A stretch of 64,000 bases of DNA from DASRHT01 sp035293765 (GTDB lineage: Bacteria > Chloroflexota > Ktedonobacteria > Ktedonobacterales > Ktedonobacteraceae): positions 62,001 through 126,000 of the forward strand of contig DATGMF010000065.1 in assembly GCA_035293765.1 (NCBI GenBank), in the 5' to 3' direction. This document shows, piece after piece, positions 14,634 through 25,248 of the stretch (its first letter is position 1; every line of letters begins with the position of its first letter). The position numbers and the translations under genes are program-made. Under the pieces are notes generated by a model. That model had not been told where the DNA came from. It saw only the letters and a program-made list of their open reading frames with translations, and did not search any database.

Positions 14634-17600
14634 GCCCATAATAAGGCCAATGATAGAGAGCCAAATGCTGATCCCACTGCCACCAGCTAGAAAATTGCCA
14701 GCCAGCCCACCACGTCCAATAATAGATCCAATGAAAAGTCAAGCTGTGATAGGCCCGGATCTCAATAGTAATGCCGGCGGTAAAGCCACTGTGATAGGTA
14801 CTCCAGATATATGACCCAATGAAATAACCTACCAATCCTACAATAACGCCAAGAATACTACAGAGCAGAAGTCCTGCACCAGCAGTAAATGCCGAACAGA
14901 TCAGCCCGATAGCGAGGCCAGGCGAAGCCCAAGCCCAGTTCCATAACCACAGAACATCGTTATGATTGAGATTGATGTTAATCCAGCCATCCCAATCAAA
15001 CGGCCACCACCGTACCCAAAAAATATGCGACCCCGCAAAGGTTAAGTGTCCTGTTGGATCGGTGTATGTTTCAGGGTTCCCAGCCACATACCCATACCGG
15101 TTTGGCCCCTGCATGGTATCTGCTGTTGTAAACTGGCCTACGCCACCATCATAGTAGCGCGCGTGATCATAGAACAACCCACTTGGGTCACTCACCATGC
15201 TCGTATAACTGCGAGTCGTTGGCATCATGCCTGTGCTGTAGCGGGTTGTGCCATACGGTGCATACAACGTTGTCGCAGTCACATTGCCAGCGTTATCTAA
15301 TGCCATGCTGATGCTACCGAGGAAGTCTTTGACCAGATAGGACAGCGTTCCATTCACATTGGCTACCAATGCCACGCCGATACTGTAATATTTGGTGGTC
15401 GTCGTAGTCGAGCCGGTCGTGCTCACCTCCTCGTTTGTGCCAATATAATTGGTCGTTGTCGTGGTGCCGCTATTGGTCACCACCTGTTGGACCCGCTCGC
15501 CTTCGCCATTGTAGGCATATGTAGCGGTTTGCGTTGGATTCGTCGCGGTATTCTGCCAGTTCGTTTGACGACTCAAGGCATCGTATGAAAGTGGCTGGCC
15601 GCTGCGCGTGGTCATATTACCAGCAGGATCATAGCTTGCGGTATAGCCTGGCACACTGGTTACCGCATCCAGGTGATTGGGATCGCCATACGTCTGACTC
15701 CCACTCGGTCCAGTCGTCAGACGATTGAGCGTATCGAAGGTATAGCTCTGCTGGTAGTTTGCGGCTGTGAGCGTGCCTGCCGTGAGTGTACCACAAGGAG
15801 CAGTACCTGTCGAGCCAGCCCAGGTCATGCGATTCATCGCATCATAGCAGAACATCTGATGGTCGGTACCGGTTGGCAGGGTTGTGTTCACGGTGCTGAC
15901 ATTGCCGACGGCATCATAGCTGCGTGTCTGATCGAAGAGCGTCACGCTGCCGCTGACTTTCTGAACTTGCTGCTCGATGGGATTGAACAGGGCATCATAG
16001 TTCAGGTTCCATTGATAGATACCATTGCCCACCAGCGCACTTGATGGCATTTGAGCTGCCCCCGCTGCGTTCTGGTAGTTCACGCTCAACAGAGTATTGG
16101 TCGTGCTGTTCAATGTCTCTGACATCCCTGACAACCAGTCCTGGCTGGTGTACGAGGTGGCCGCCGTATCCCCATCTGGGTATGTTAGCTTTGTTGGCTG
16201 TTTGGCATCGTTGTACGTGGTCGTAAAGGGATAGGTTGTTCCGCCAATGGTCATCGACCAGTTGGTTTGATTCCCGTTCCCATCATACCCATAGGCATAG
16301 CTGCCAGAGACGCCATTACTGCTGAAACTCTCTCCCGTCAACTGGCCTTTGCCATTCGTGCCTGCATCATAGCTCCAGGTCGCTAATGGGCTTGCACATG
16401 TATTACTTGTGGCGGACATAGCCGTCTTACGGTTCAGATTGTCATAGCAGTAGAACATGGTACCTGTAGGAGTTGCCGGGACGAGCGCCAGACGAACGTC
16501 ATCAATATTTAACCAGTTGCCACTCGATGTCACCACAACTTGAGCGCTATCATTCGCATTGAGCACCTGATTGGGTAAACATTGCTGGCTATAGGTGGTC
16601 CCGCTTGGCAGTGCCATGTTCGCCCGCTGTATACCATTGACATTTAACGTCAAAGTTGACCCGGCCACATTTGACGCCTCAAACAAACACAGGGAATAGG
16701 TGCCAGTTGTTGGAATGGTCACGGTCTGGCTCGCGGTATTACCACTGGCACTGAGTGCCAGCAAATTGTTGCCCGAATTGGCATTATTGTTCGCCAGCGT
16801 TGCGCCCGCCAACGTCCAGCCAGTTGTCCCTTGTTCGAAGCCAGGACTCTGGATCAGATTTCGCCCGATTGAGCGGCTATCTTGCGTTTCAATCTGATTA
16901 CCATTGGGATCATTGGTATAGGCAAAATCGCCCAGATCCGGATCGGACTTTGAAACCAACCGACCGGCATTATCATACAATGTCAGCGTTACTTTGCCTG
17001 TTGGACCTGTCACCAGGATCGCATGACCTGCCGCGTCATAGATCGTACTCGTTGTTGCATACAAAGCATAGCTGCTGTTGCCAGTATACTTACGGTCGTA
17101 ATCGTCGCGACCCAGGGCGTCAGTTAAAGTGTCAGTCTGATGGCTGTTGGCATCAATGATGATCTTCTGCTCGTAGCAGCCGGTATCACCGCTGACTGGA
17201 TTACACGCCACACTATATTGCGTGGTGGTCACATGCGACAGCGGATCGGTTACCGTCCTGGTTCGTCCCAACCCGTCGTAGGTCGTGACCGTCACTGCTT
17301 GCGATGTATCTGGCAGTGAGAACGCGGCTGAACCTGCTGCACCGGTATAGGCAGTGACATAGTACGGCCTGCTCTCTTTAATAGCCCGCCCTAGGACGTC
17401 ATACAATGTATATTGCACCACATCTTGCCCATTTGGTGCAGGTGTACGCGTCTCAACAAGATGACCATTGCCATCATAGAATTTGCGCGTGGTTACCGTA
17501 TTGGTCGGGGCAGTGTGGTCTGGCAACGTGATGGTATCCTCTTCAACACAGGGAGCCTGTGCCCCGGTCGCTATACACCAGTTGGCATAGACCATAGAAG

Positions 17601-20600
17601 TGTTCGGCGTTCCCGAAGTGTTGCCTGGTAGCGTTGTGGTCAGCGCCCGCCCCAGACTGTCATAGGTATAAGCGGTTTGATTGCTATTGGGATCGGTAGT
17701 CGTAGCGGGCTGCAAGCCATTGCCTACTGTTCCCGAATAGTTCGCACTTGTATTCAATGTCTGTGATGAGCTTCCGGTTACCAGCGAGTCAGTGACCGTA
17801 TTGTCAAAGCTGAGGCAATTTGTATACGATACACCAAGCGTGGAACAGTTCTTGGAGGTAAAACCCGCATTGGCATTAGGAGTTGTCATGCCTACCATGT
17901 TGCCAGTATTTTTCCCGCCGTTACTCGTGGTGGTATCGTAGCCCAGACCCGTACTGAGCAATCCACTCGGGGTATAGTTATTGCCGCTGGTGCCACAGTT
18001 CGAGTAGCTATTGGATGTGGTCATATTGCCGCGTGTCAGCCCACTATTCAGTCCGGTGGCATTCGCCATCCCATCGTAGCCAAAGTACTGGCAGTTCACA
18101 CGGTTGCCATTGCCATCTTGTGTCGCTGTAAAGGCTTTGCTCGTCAGCAGATAGAAGCCACTGGCGCCAGTGCTGGTAGCGGTCACAGAGTCGTTCCAGA
18201 TGTACGATGTCAGGTTGACGACGGTTGTGGGCGTGCCACCATTGCTTGCCGTCGAGGTCTGCGTTACCCGACCCAGCGCGTCATAGGTATAGTTCGTCGT
18301 GGCGGTGACGCTACTGCCCGTCCCATTGGTCATGGTAGTAGTTGCCTGGGTTTGTTGCACATCGCAGACTGCGACAGGATTATCATAGTCCAATTCGCTG
18401 ATCAGCATGTTATCAAAATTCCCAAAGCCAGTAATCGCCGGGCTTCCGGCTACGCCACTGGGTGGGCACACCGCCTGAAACGTCGCGGTGGTATGTTTGA
18501 GCAGCGTCGTGCCGTTGGTATCGTAATACGTCACATCATAGGCCCGTCCATGACCAACATTCGCGATATTCCACCAAGGTGAGAGCTGACACGTCGTGAC
18601 GATTGGCGGCAAATTCGAACTTGGGCAGGTAATGCCCTGTGAAGGACTCGTGTCATAGACACCCCAGCCCATCGTCGAATAGTATTTATCAACTTCTACC
18701 GACCCATCAGGATTGGAGACCGATGCCTGGGCAAAGCCCATGAATTTCCCATTATAGTAGTCCAGAAAATCACCATCATTCTGATTGCCCCAGTACATGC
18801 CTGCGACACAGTCGCCGCACTCCTGGGCAGCCAGGGGGTACGTCTGGACGTAGTTATAGACGTAGGTGCTGGTGATAGGGGTTGTTGTTTGCGCGCCACC
18901 CTGACCATTCTGGGTAATCTGCTGCACCGTGTTAGTGCGACTCTGTACGACGATGCGGCTCCACGCCTGATCATCAGCGGAGTTACAGGGATAGCCAGAT
19001 TGATGGGTATTACAGTAAAATGGATCACTTGGGGAAGCCGAACCATGTGTGTTATTCCGTGCATTTTCCCAAGTGATCTGTTGATTCAGCCCCTGACCAT
19101 TATCGATGCTGGACAAATAGCGACTATTGCCAGCGTAGCTCTGACTCCACAAATCACAGGTACCACCATTGCCACCCGTATTCCAGCTAGGACCACAAAA
19201 GCTCTGACTGTATGGAAAGAAGGTGCTATCTTCATAGTACTCAGTCTGAGTGGTATAGCCAAAGGTGGTTGGCGGGTAGGCAGTTGTACCATCACTGCCA
19301 AACTCCTGGATTCTGGTCAGATCGAACATCCCTGAAGTCGATTCCGTTTGCCCTGTCACCGGATCGGTAATCGTGGTTGGCCCAGATTCCTCATAGCCGA
19401 GCTGATAATCGCGCAGGTTGGTCCAGGTCGATCCTACCAGATTCTGCACCTGGATATCATTGAGAACCAGAGTTCCCATGACGAGGGGAGCTAATATACC
19501 CTGGTCAGTGGGGTCATCACAGCGTGTGTTCACGCCCGTATTACACCCGCTAGGCGTATTCGTCAAACGGGTTGGAGCATGACTGGCATTGAACACAACG
19601 CGGGAATGAGGATTCCAGGGACTACACATCGTACTTGCATTGACACATGTTGGATCATCCCAGGAAATTGTGCTCAACTGTAAATCACGGGTGTAGGGCA
19701 AATTGTTCGCACCGGTTTCAGTATCTGCCTGATAGGTAATATGCACCTGATTACCATTTTGATCGGTAATCAAATCTACCATCCAGTTTACAGGGAAGTA
19801 AATTCCGCCGTTAATGGACTGGCCCTGATAGATACCGCCACTGGGTACCACATAATATTGGATAGAATCAGCAGTGCAGCCAAACTCCATCATGACGCCA
19901 TTTTTCAAAAACACACGGAAACACTGGGGATTGGTTATGGAAGGAGGGTTCGCTCCATAGGGAAGGGCAAAGCTGCTTTGAAACGATTCGATTTTGGCAT
20001 AGTTCTCGTTCGCAGCATGCCATAAGGTTGGCCCGGCTGTAATGGGAAAAACGGTATCATCATAATAATTCGAGAACGTAGCATTGGGTGGGATGATCTC
20101 CGATGTCGTACCAAATGGATCAGTCATCGTCCAGGTATTGCGCCAGTCGGGAGAGGTAGAGTCGGAATGCACATTGCGTTCTGACCAGCTAATAGAGCCC
20201 AGGCTCATATTCCAGCCCTCACCAACCCAGGTGGCTGTAGTTTGAGCACTATGTTGATCGTTGACGACGGAGCTATTATACGCCAGAGTCAGATCGGGTA
20301 GTGTCCCTGCCGGACCGGGAGGAACATCAATTTTGATACCCTGCGTCGATGCCCCCACATTCATATTAGTTTCCAGTGAACTGGGACCACCAAAGACTGC
20401 AACGGGAGCATAGGTATTAAACGAAATAACAGTTTCCGGGAATACCTGTGCTAAAGGCATGGCCTGTGTCATGGGAACAAATGTTTGCGCTCCAGTACCA
20501 GGGGTGACCGGTTGCAGGCTGGCATCCGCTGGAATATCGGTTGCAAGTATATTGCTCTTCCGGTCAAAACTAACTGGCAGTTGGGTCGTGCCACCCGTGG

Positions 20601-21321
20601 TATGCGTGCCACCTGGCATCGCGCCGTTGATGGTCACAAAGGCTTTACTCAGATCATAGATAGTGGGTCTTGTCCCCAGATGAAACTGTAGATGAGCTGG
20701 CTGGCGCAGACCATGAGCAACCACATTGCCAGTACCATCAATGACCTCCAGCTTGTATGTACCAAAGGAGACAACGCCACCGCCGGTGTTAGAGCCACTG
20801 CCCGGTGCGATTTGTGTTACACGCAGTGACAATGTAGATGGGACGCCGTTTTTGGCAGGAGCCACCGTCGCTAGATCGGCATTCGTAATTGCGCCTGCGG
20901 GTATGGTGACTTCCAGGCTATTATCACTACTGATAGCATGAGCGCCTTTTACAGGGTCAAGACCCAGGATCATGGGTTTCATCGAAGGCCGATAAATGCG
21001 ATTGATGAGTTGCGGCGTTTTCGCGGGGGTAAAAGGTTTCGCCTTCACTGGCGGTGGCAGGTGAATCACTGAGGTGGTTCCCGTTTTGGGGTTTGCGATA
21101 TTCGGGGTTCCACCTGTTGAGGTTGATGGCACCACAGTACGAGCTATCGCAGTACCTCTAAAAATGACATCGTTGTCAAACAATGTAAGAGTAACAATAA
21201 GAATCGTGAGAAAGATAATGATCGCTGATTTCATGCCTGTCCAGGAATAAAGGGGTGCTAATACCATCCTTCCTCTACGTTTAAGCAAGGGGCGAGGAGG
21301 ATAAGCAGAAGGTTGACTCAT
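14629..21321 (-). CDS. Giant RHS-repeat protein with tryptophan-rich membrane tip
   Basis: 2230 residues. A short cytosolic N-terminus is followed by one membrane segment at about 31-48, then a Thr/Pro-rich stalk, a beta-rich N-terminal module and many RHS/YD repeats (YDALGRVTQT, YDGLGRTRTV, YDNAGRLVSK). A carbohydrate-binding-like insertion begins NLIQSPGFEQGTTGW. The RHS core ends YDHARYYDGGVGQFTTADTM...YVAGNPETYTDPTGH. The last 138 residues are unlike the core: 19 tryptophans, many His and Tyr, and a Gly-rich hydrophobic helix pair. RHS shells usually encapsulate a C-terminal toxin or adhesin. No Tc, T6SS or T7SS partner is in the window. The ATG at 21321 has AAGGAAAT upstream. Confidence 0.88.
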   Translation of the reverse strand: MSQPSAYPPRPLLKRRGRMVLAPLYSWTGMKSAIIIFLTILIVTLTLFDNDVIFRGTAIARTVVPSTSTGGTPNIANPKTGTTSVIHLPPPVKAKPFTPAKTPQLINRIYRPSMKPMILGLDPVKGAHAISSDNSLEVTIPAGAITNADLATVAPAKNGVPSTLSLRVTQIAPGSGSNTGGGVVSFGTYKLEVIDGTGNVVAHGLRQPAHLQFHLGTRPTIYDLSKAFVTINGAMPGGTHTTGGTTQLPVSFDRKSNILATDIPADASLQPVTPGTGAQTFVPMTQAMPLAQVFPETVISFNTYAPVAVFGGPSSLETNMNVGASTQGIKIDVPPGPAGTLPDLTLAYNSSVVNDQHSAQTTATWVGEGWNMSLGSISWSERNVHSDSTSPDWRNTWTMTDPFGTTSEIIPPNATFSNYYDDTVFPITAGPTLWHAANENYAKIESFQSSFALPYGANPPSITNPQCFRVFLKNGVMMEFGCTADSIQYYVVPSGGIYQGQSINGGIYFPVNWMVDLITDQNGNQVHITYQADTETGANNLPYTRDLQLSTISWDDPTCVNASTMCSPWNPHSRVVFNASHAPTRLTNTPSGCNTGVNTRCDDPTDQGILAPLVMGTLVLNDIQVQNLVGSTWTNLRDYQLGYEESGPTTITDPVTGQTESTSGMFDLTRIQEFGSDGTTAYPPTTFGYTTQTEYYEDSTFFPYSQSFCGPSWNTGGNGGTCDLWSQSYAGNSRYLSSIDNGQGLNQQITWENARNNTHGSASPSDPFYCNTHQSGYPCNSADDQAWSRIVVQSRTNTVQQITQNGQGGAQTTTPITSTYVYNYVQTYPLAAQECGDCVAGMYWGNQNDGDFLDYYNGKFMGFAQASVSNPDGSVEVDKYYSTMGWGVYDTSPSQGITCPSSNLPPIVTTCQLSPWWNIANVGHGRAYDVTYYDTNGTTLLKHTTATFQAVCPPSGVAGSPAITGFGNFDNMLISELDYDNPVAVCDVQQTQATTTMTNGTGSSVTATTNYTYDALGRVTQTSTASNGGTPTTVVNLTSYIWNDSVTATSTGASGFYLLTSKAFTATQDGNGNRVNCQYFGYDGMANATGLNSGLTRGNMTTSNSYSNCGTSGNNYTPSGLLSTGLGYDTTTSNGGKNTGNMVGMTTPNANAGFTSKNCSTLGVSYTNCLSFDNTVTDSLVTGSSSQTLNTSANYSGTVGNGLQPATTTDPNSNQTAYTYDSLGRALTTTLPGNTSGTPNTSMVYANWCIATGAQAPCVEEDTITLPDHTAPTNTVTTRKFYDGNGHLVETRTPAPNGQDVVQYTLYDVLGRAIKESRPYYVTAYTGAAGSAAFSLPDTSQAVTVTTYDGLGRTRTVTDPLSHVTTTQYSVACNPVSGDTGCYEQKIIIDANSHQTDTLTDALGRDDYDRKYTGNSSYALYATTSTIYDAAGHAILVTGPTGKVTLTLYDNAGRLVSKSDPDLGDFAYTNDPNGNQIETQDSRSIGRNLIQSPGFEQGTTGWTLAGATLANNNANSGNNLLALSASGNTASQTVTIPTTGTYSLCLFEASNVAGSTLTLNVNGIQRANMALPSGTTYSQQCLPNQVLNANDSAQVVVTSSGNWLNIDDVRLALVPATPTGTMFYCYDNLNRKTAMSATSNTCASPLATWSYDAGTNGKGQLTGESFSSNGVSGSYAYGYDGNGNQTNWSMTIGGTTYPFTTTYNDAKQPTKLTYPDGDTAATSYTSQDWLSGMSETLNSTTNTLLSVNYQNAAGAAQMPSSALVGNGIYQWNLNYDALFNPIEQQVQKVSGSVTLFDQTRSYDAVGNVSTVNTTLPTGTDHQMFCYDAMNRMTWAGSTGTAPCGTLTAGTLTAANYQQSYTFDTLNRLTTGPSGSQTYGDPNHLDAVTSVPGYTASYDPAGNMTTRSGQPLSYDALSRQTNWQNTATNPTQTATYAYNGEGERVQQVVTNSGTTTTTNYIGTNEEVSTTGSTTTTTKYYSIGVALVANVNGTLSYLVKDFLGSISMALDNAGNVTATTLYAPYGTTRYSTGMMPTTRSYTSMVSDPSGLFYDHARYYDGGVGQFTTADTMQGPNRYGYVAGNPETYTDPTGHLTFAGSHIFWVRWWPFDWDGWININLNHNDVLWLWNWAWASPGLAIGLICSAFTAGAGLLLCSILGVIVGLVGYFIGSYIWSTYHSGFTAGITIEIRAYHSLTFHWIYYWTWWAGWQFSSWWQWDQHLALYHWPYYGP

Positions 21322-22203
21322 TTAAGCAATTTCCTTTTTGAAAGATTGGAGTTTTAGACTAAATTTTTGCGAAGCAAGACACCCGAACAATACATTATTG
21401 CTGGCCGCAAGCTGCTTGATGCAAAATAAGTCTAAACGTCAATCAAATCTAAGAACGGCAAAAGACAGCACAGTCATAAAGACATCTGCTATTGCTGATG
21501 TCCTGTTTTAACAAGCCGTCATTTTCATCCAGTAAGCAACCACAAAGCAGCACAAGGGAGCAGTTCATCTTTGCTCACTGCTAAAGAAAGCCTTTTAGTT
21601 GTGATTGCTTTTCAGGAAAAAGGGCAAACGATCCCTTTAGGAAAAAGTAAGGTCTTGATAGCTGGCTTGTATGACAAAATATCCCCTCAAGGCTATGAGT
21701 TGCCATGATGTGGAGTTAGCAACGCCAATAAGGGAAAAAGCAGGCCAGATTAAGTCCCGAAGCCGGGGCAACGAACACAGAGAATCACGGAACGAGCTCC
21801 ATTCTAATAAAAATGTAAGCTTCTTCTGAGGTAATTAAGAGACGAGCTATTTTCAGGAAGCAGAGTGTTCACCCTTTTCCTAAATACAAGATATGAAAAA
21901 GCTTAAAATAAGTATACAAGCTACATAAACATTTGTCAATATAATATGAGACTAAAATGTAAAATGATTAAGTGGTGGGAAGTGATTTTCTCTGCTTGAA
22001 GTATTATTTATTGCTTTAGTACGAAAATAGCGAAACAGCGTATTTAAAATACATACCTCTCCCTGGGTCGAATCCAGACGACGAGGGCAGTGCAACAATT
22101 GATTGAGCAAAAATCATCCTGGTCCCCAGAAACCTTTGTTAAGGTCATCTGGGGACCAGGATGATTGGACTCAAACGTCAGGCAGTGTGATTACCTGATA
22201 GGT
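21322..22203. other. 882-base non-coding region upstream of the RHS gene
   Basis: No reading frame with a Shine-Dalgarno was seen. It is AT-rich, especially 21880-22060, and should contain the RHS promoter. A small inverted repeat (GACATC/GATGTC) lies near 21480-21501. The PBP terminator (22112-22166) is at its right end. Confidence 0.55.
22112..22166 (-). terminator. Intrinsic terminator of the PBP gene
   Basis: Perfect 19-base arms at 22112-22130 and 22148-22166 with a 17-base loop. On the minus strand the stem runs into TTTTTGC. It starts 38 bases past the PBP stop. Confidence 0.88.
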
Positions 22204-24930
22204 CTATTGTGTCGGCGTTGGCGAGGGTGTCGCGCCACCATTGCCATTCTGATTGTTATTGTTATTACCCGTTACGCCTGGCTGCATGGGGTCCTGACCA
22301 TCGAAGATCCAGTCCTGGGTGCCTGTGCCCTGAAGGCCCGTGGCAGACGAAACGGTAGCCAGGTGAATGCCGGGAGGCGCGGATGGGAACGGCTGCGGCC
22401 TAAAGCCGAGATCAAAGTTTCCGCAAGGGATACCGCGAGTGCCATCCTGATCTACCGGACAGTAACCGACTGCGCGTTCAATCACGCTATGCCAGATCGG
22501 GGCGGCGCCTGTGATACCCACAACATTACCGGTAAAGGCTTCGTCGTCGGCATTGCCGGCCCAGACTCCAACGACAACATCAGGAGTATAGCCGATAGTC
22601 AGGTTATCCTTAAAATCGTCCGTTGTACCGGTTTTAGCGGCCACAGGATGAGCGCATACCCGCTCTACCGCGCAGGTCGGGTCCTGATCGGCAAATGAAA
22701 GTACATGGTCCTGACCGAACTCTGGACGGCGCGAAGGCTCATCGGTAAGAATCGAGGTCATCATAAACGAAACCTGCGGCGAGAGCACCCGTATGCCCTG
22801 CGGCGGCGTGTAATGGTAGAGGTGGTTCCCGTAACTATCCCAGATATCCAGGATACCCTGCGGAGGGATACGCTCTCCATTGTTGGCAAAGACCTGATAA
22901 GCTCCCACCATCTGGATCAGAGGGATCTCGGCTGTACCGAGTGCCATCGAAACGTCTGTAGGACCAAATTTCACTTTACCAGTATCCAGCGCAGTAATAC
23001 CCATGCGCCGTGCCATATTAGAAACGTTGTCAACTCCGGCAAACATTAACGCTTTAATAGCTGGAATGTTGCGGGAAGTCGCTAATGCGCTACGAATCGT
23101 TGGATCGCCTCCGCCGTAGGTGCCACCGTAGTCGGTTGGTGGCTTCGTATTATAACCTGGAACGGGGAAGTAGGTTTTTACGTCAGTGAGGGTCATCCCA
23201 GGATACCAGCCCATTTCGAACGCGGTTGAATATACGATGGGCTTGAAGGTTGAACCTGGCTGACGCGGCAAAACGGCGACATTATTCTGTCCGGCAACCT
23301 TAGGGTCATTGGCGTTATAGTCGGTGCTGCCATCCATCGCCAGTACTTCGCCGGTCTTGGCATTCATTACCACTACAGCGGCATCATTGACGTTATTGTC
23401 CTTGTTCAGGATAGCATAGTGTGGGACGGGGAATATCTGATAATCAGTTTGCGTGATATGGCGTTTCACGGCCTGCTCAACGTAGCTTTCCATGTTGGCA
23501 TCTAAAGTTGTGCGCACGTTGAAGCCGCCGTTCAGGAAAACGTCCGTTCCCAGGATTTGCTCTAGTTGATCAGTGATCCACTGCACAAAGTGGGGATCTT
23601 TTTGCGATGCATTGTAACGCTGGAAGGTCATTTTCGCTGTCAGGTCAGAAACCTTTTGCGCAATCTGATCAGTAACGGGACCTAAGCCATCCACCGACAT
23701 GTTATTTGCCATCATCTGGTTCAGCACATAGACCTGGCGCGCCATCGCCCTTTGCAGGTGGTCCGTTCCCAGTGTGGGATCATACAAAGGCGGATTCTGG
23801 GGCATGGCGGCTAACAATGTGGCTCGTGCCAGACCCAGCAGCGGGTCGTGCTTATGCGTCTGTTGATTGTAATCAAGCTGCGCGATACCAGGGGTGCATT
23901 TAAAGTTCTTGTCGCATTGTGGCATGAGATGAAAGTATTCTTCAACTGCCGCTTCGACCCCTAAATCCTGTGAGCCAAAGGGGGAGACGTTGAAATACAT
24001 TTCCAGAATCTTCCACTTGGGGTACTGCTGCGTCATACCAATCGCCATCGTCGCTTCGGGTATTTTACGACTGAGCGAATCGGCCTTCTGACCGCTCATA
24101 TTTTTGATCAACTGCTGCGTAATGGTGCTGCCACCGCTACACCCTCCACAGGCCGCTGCTCGCAGAATACCTTGCGGGTCTATGCCGGAATTTTCCCAGA
24201 AGGTGGGATCTTCCGCGGCAATCATCGCATCTTGCATGACCTGCGGAATGTCCTTATAGGAAACCGGCACCCGCCTTCCGCCGCCGACGCCATTATCATA
24301 GACATCTTTGAGCAGGACGCCATTGCGGTCGTAAATATGCGTCGTCTGCGAAATCTGCTGATTAGCGATCCTTTGCATCGTCGGTAACTGGCTCTGGTAA
24401 TAGCCATAGGCATAGGCGCTGCCCGAAGAGGCTAAGATCACCAGAAAGAGCAACAGTGAAATAATGAGCGCGTTTCTGAGGTTATAATTGCGCATCTCGC
24501 GGCGGTGTCGTCGCTGCATAGCCAGACGTAGCGAGCGTGAACGCTTCCACGGCTTTGGCCTCGCGTCCGCCATCTCGGTAGAACCAGGATGGTAAAGCAC
24601 CAGTGGCTCCGGTGGGGGAGGTGTTTGGTTTCTATGTCCGGCCAACGCCGCCATTTTCCCGGACCAGCCGCGAACCATCTGCACCGTATTAGCCACCCAG
24701 CCCTGTGAAGGCATTCCTGCGCCTACTGGGGGAGAGACCGGCTTCTGTGCCCACTGCGACGATAATAGTCCCGTCCGGGGCGGCGTCTGCTGTCCCTGGG
24801 AAGCCGGTGAAAATTGCTGAAACTGCTGATTGTGTTGCTGGCCGTAATCGCGCAACAGGTTACCCGAATGAGGGATACCATTGTTCTCAGCATGATGGTT
24901 GTTACCAGGTTGCTGATTCCAATTATTCAT
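22204..24930 (-). CDS. Class A penicillin-binding protein (transglycosylase/transpeptidase)
   Basis: A 908-residue bifunctional PBP. A long Gln/Asn/Pro-rich cytosolic N-terminus (about 150 residues) ends in a basic stretch; the membrane helix is at about 153-176. The GT51 domain shows AMIAAEDPTFWENSGID and GGSTITQQLIKNM. The transpeptidase domain has the active-site PGSTFKPIVYS, the SRN motif (ATSRNIPAIKA) and AAKTGTTDDFKDN. The C-terminal tail is Asn/Gly/Pro/Thr-rich. It polymerises and cross-links peptidoglycan outside the membrane. It is divergent from the MA-type peptidase gene and ends at a strong terminator. Confidence 0.95.
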   Translation of the reverse strand: MNNWNQQPGNNHHAENNGIPHSGNLLRDYGQQHNQQFQQFSPASQGQQTPPRTGLLSSQWAQKPVSPPVGAGMPSQGWVANTVQMVRGWSGKMAALAGHRNQTPPPPEPLVLYHPGSTEMADARPKPWKRSRSLRLAMQRRHRREMRNYNLRNALIISLLLFLVILASSGSAYAYGYYQSQLPTMQRIANQQISQTTHIYDRNGVLLKDVYDNGVGGGRRVPVSYKDIPQVMQDAMIAAEDPTFWENSGIDPQGILRAAACGGCSGGSTITQQLIKNMSGQKADSLSRKIPEATMAIGMTQQYPKWKILEMYFNVSPFGSQDLGVEAAVEEYFHLMPQCDKNFKCTPGIAQLDYNQQTHKHDPLLGLARATLLAAMPQNPPLYDPTLGTDHLQRAMARQVYVLNQMMANNMSVDGLGPVTDQIAQKVSDLTAKMTFQRYNASQKDPHFVQWITDQLEQILGTDVFLNGGFNVRTTLDANMESYVEQAVKRHITQTDYQIFPVPHYAILNKDNNVNDAAVVVMNAKTGEVLAMDGSTDYNANDPKVAGQNNVAVLPRQPGSTFKPIVYSTAFEMGWYPGMTLTDVKTYFPVPGYNTKPPTDYGGTYGGGDPTIRSALATSRNIPAIKALMFAGVDNVSNMARRMGITALDTGKVKFGPTDVSMALGTAEIPLIQMVGAYQVFANNGERIPPQGILDIWDSYGNHLYHYTPPQGIRVLSPQVSFMMTSILTDEPSRRPEFGQDHVLSFADQDPTCAVERVCAHPVAAKTGTTDDFKDNLTIGYTPDVVVGVWAGNADDEAFTGNVVGITGAAPIWHSVIERAVGYCPVDQDGTRGIPCGNFDLGFRPQPFPSAPPGIHLATVSSATGLQGTGTQDWIFDGQDPMQPGVTGNNNNNQNGNGGATPSPTPTQ

Positions 24931-25248
24931 AAAGAGTACATCCTCACATTCATGATTGTTCGAGAAGGAACTATATGTTGCTTTTCGGAAGGATTTTCAA
25001 TCATCACAACATTTTACTCGTCGATACAGTCCTTTTTTTACTTTTGCTGCCAGATATCCGCGTATCCCCGATTCTACTTAGCTCAACGAACAAGATGAAA
25101 CACATTAACATAATCACCAATTCGGGCCATTCGCCATTGTCGCCTCTCGATCAACACATGCCAATGTGTACTAAATCACAGCCAGAACCTTGCCAAATCA
25201 TGTACAATATGGTTGCGGATCGTCTTTTGTTGAGAGGAGTCTTTTCTT
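24931..25248. promoter_or_regulatory. Divergent intergenic region between PBP and peptidase genes
   Basis: 318 bases that must hold both promoters. No gene, repeat or convincing operator was recognised. GAGGAG at about 25232-25237 is the Shine-Dalgarno of the peptidase gene. Confidence 0.45.

Noticed and set aside
22058..22085. tRNA T-arm-like sequence (GGGTCGAATCC)
   Set aside because: The T-loop is one base short, and no acceptor, anticodon or D arm could be built around it.
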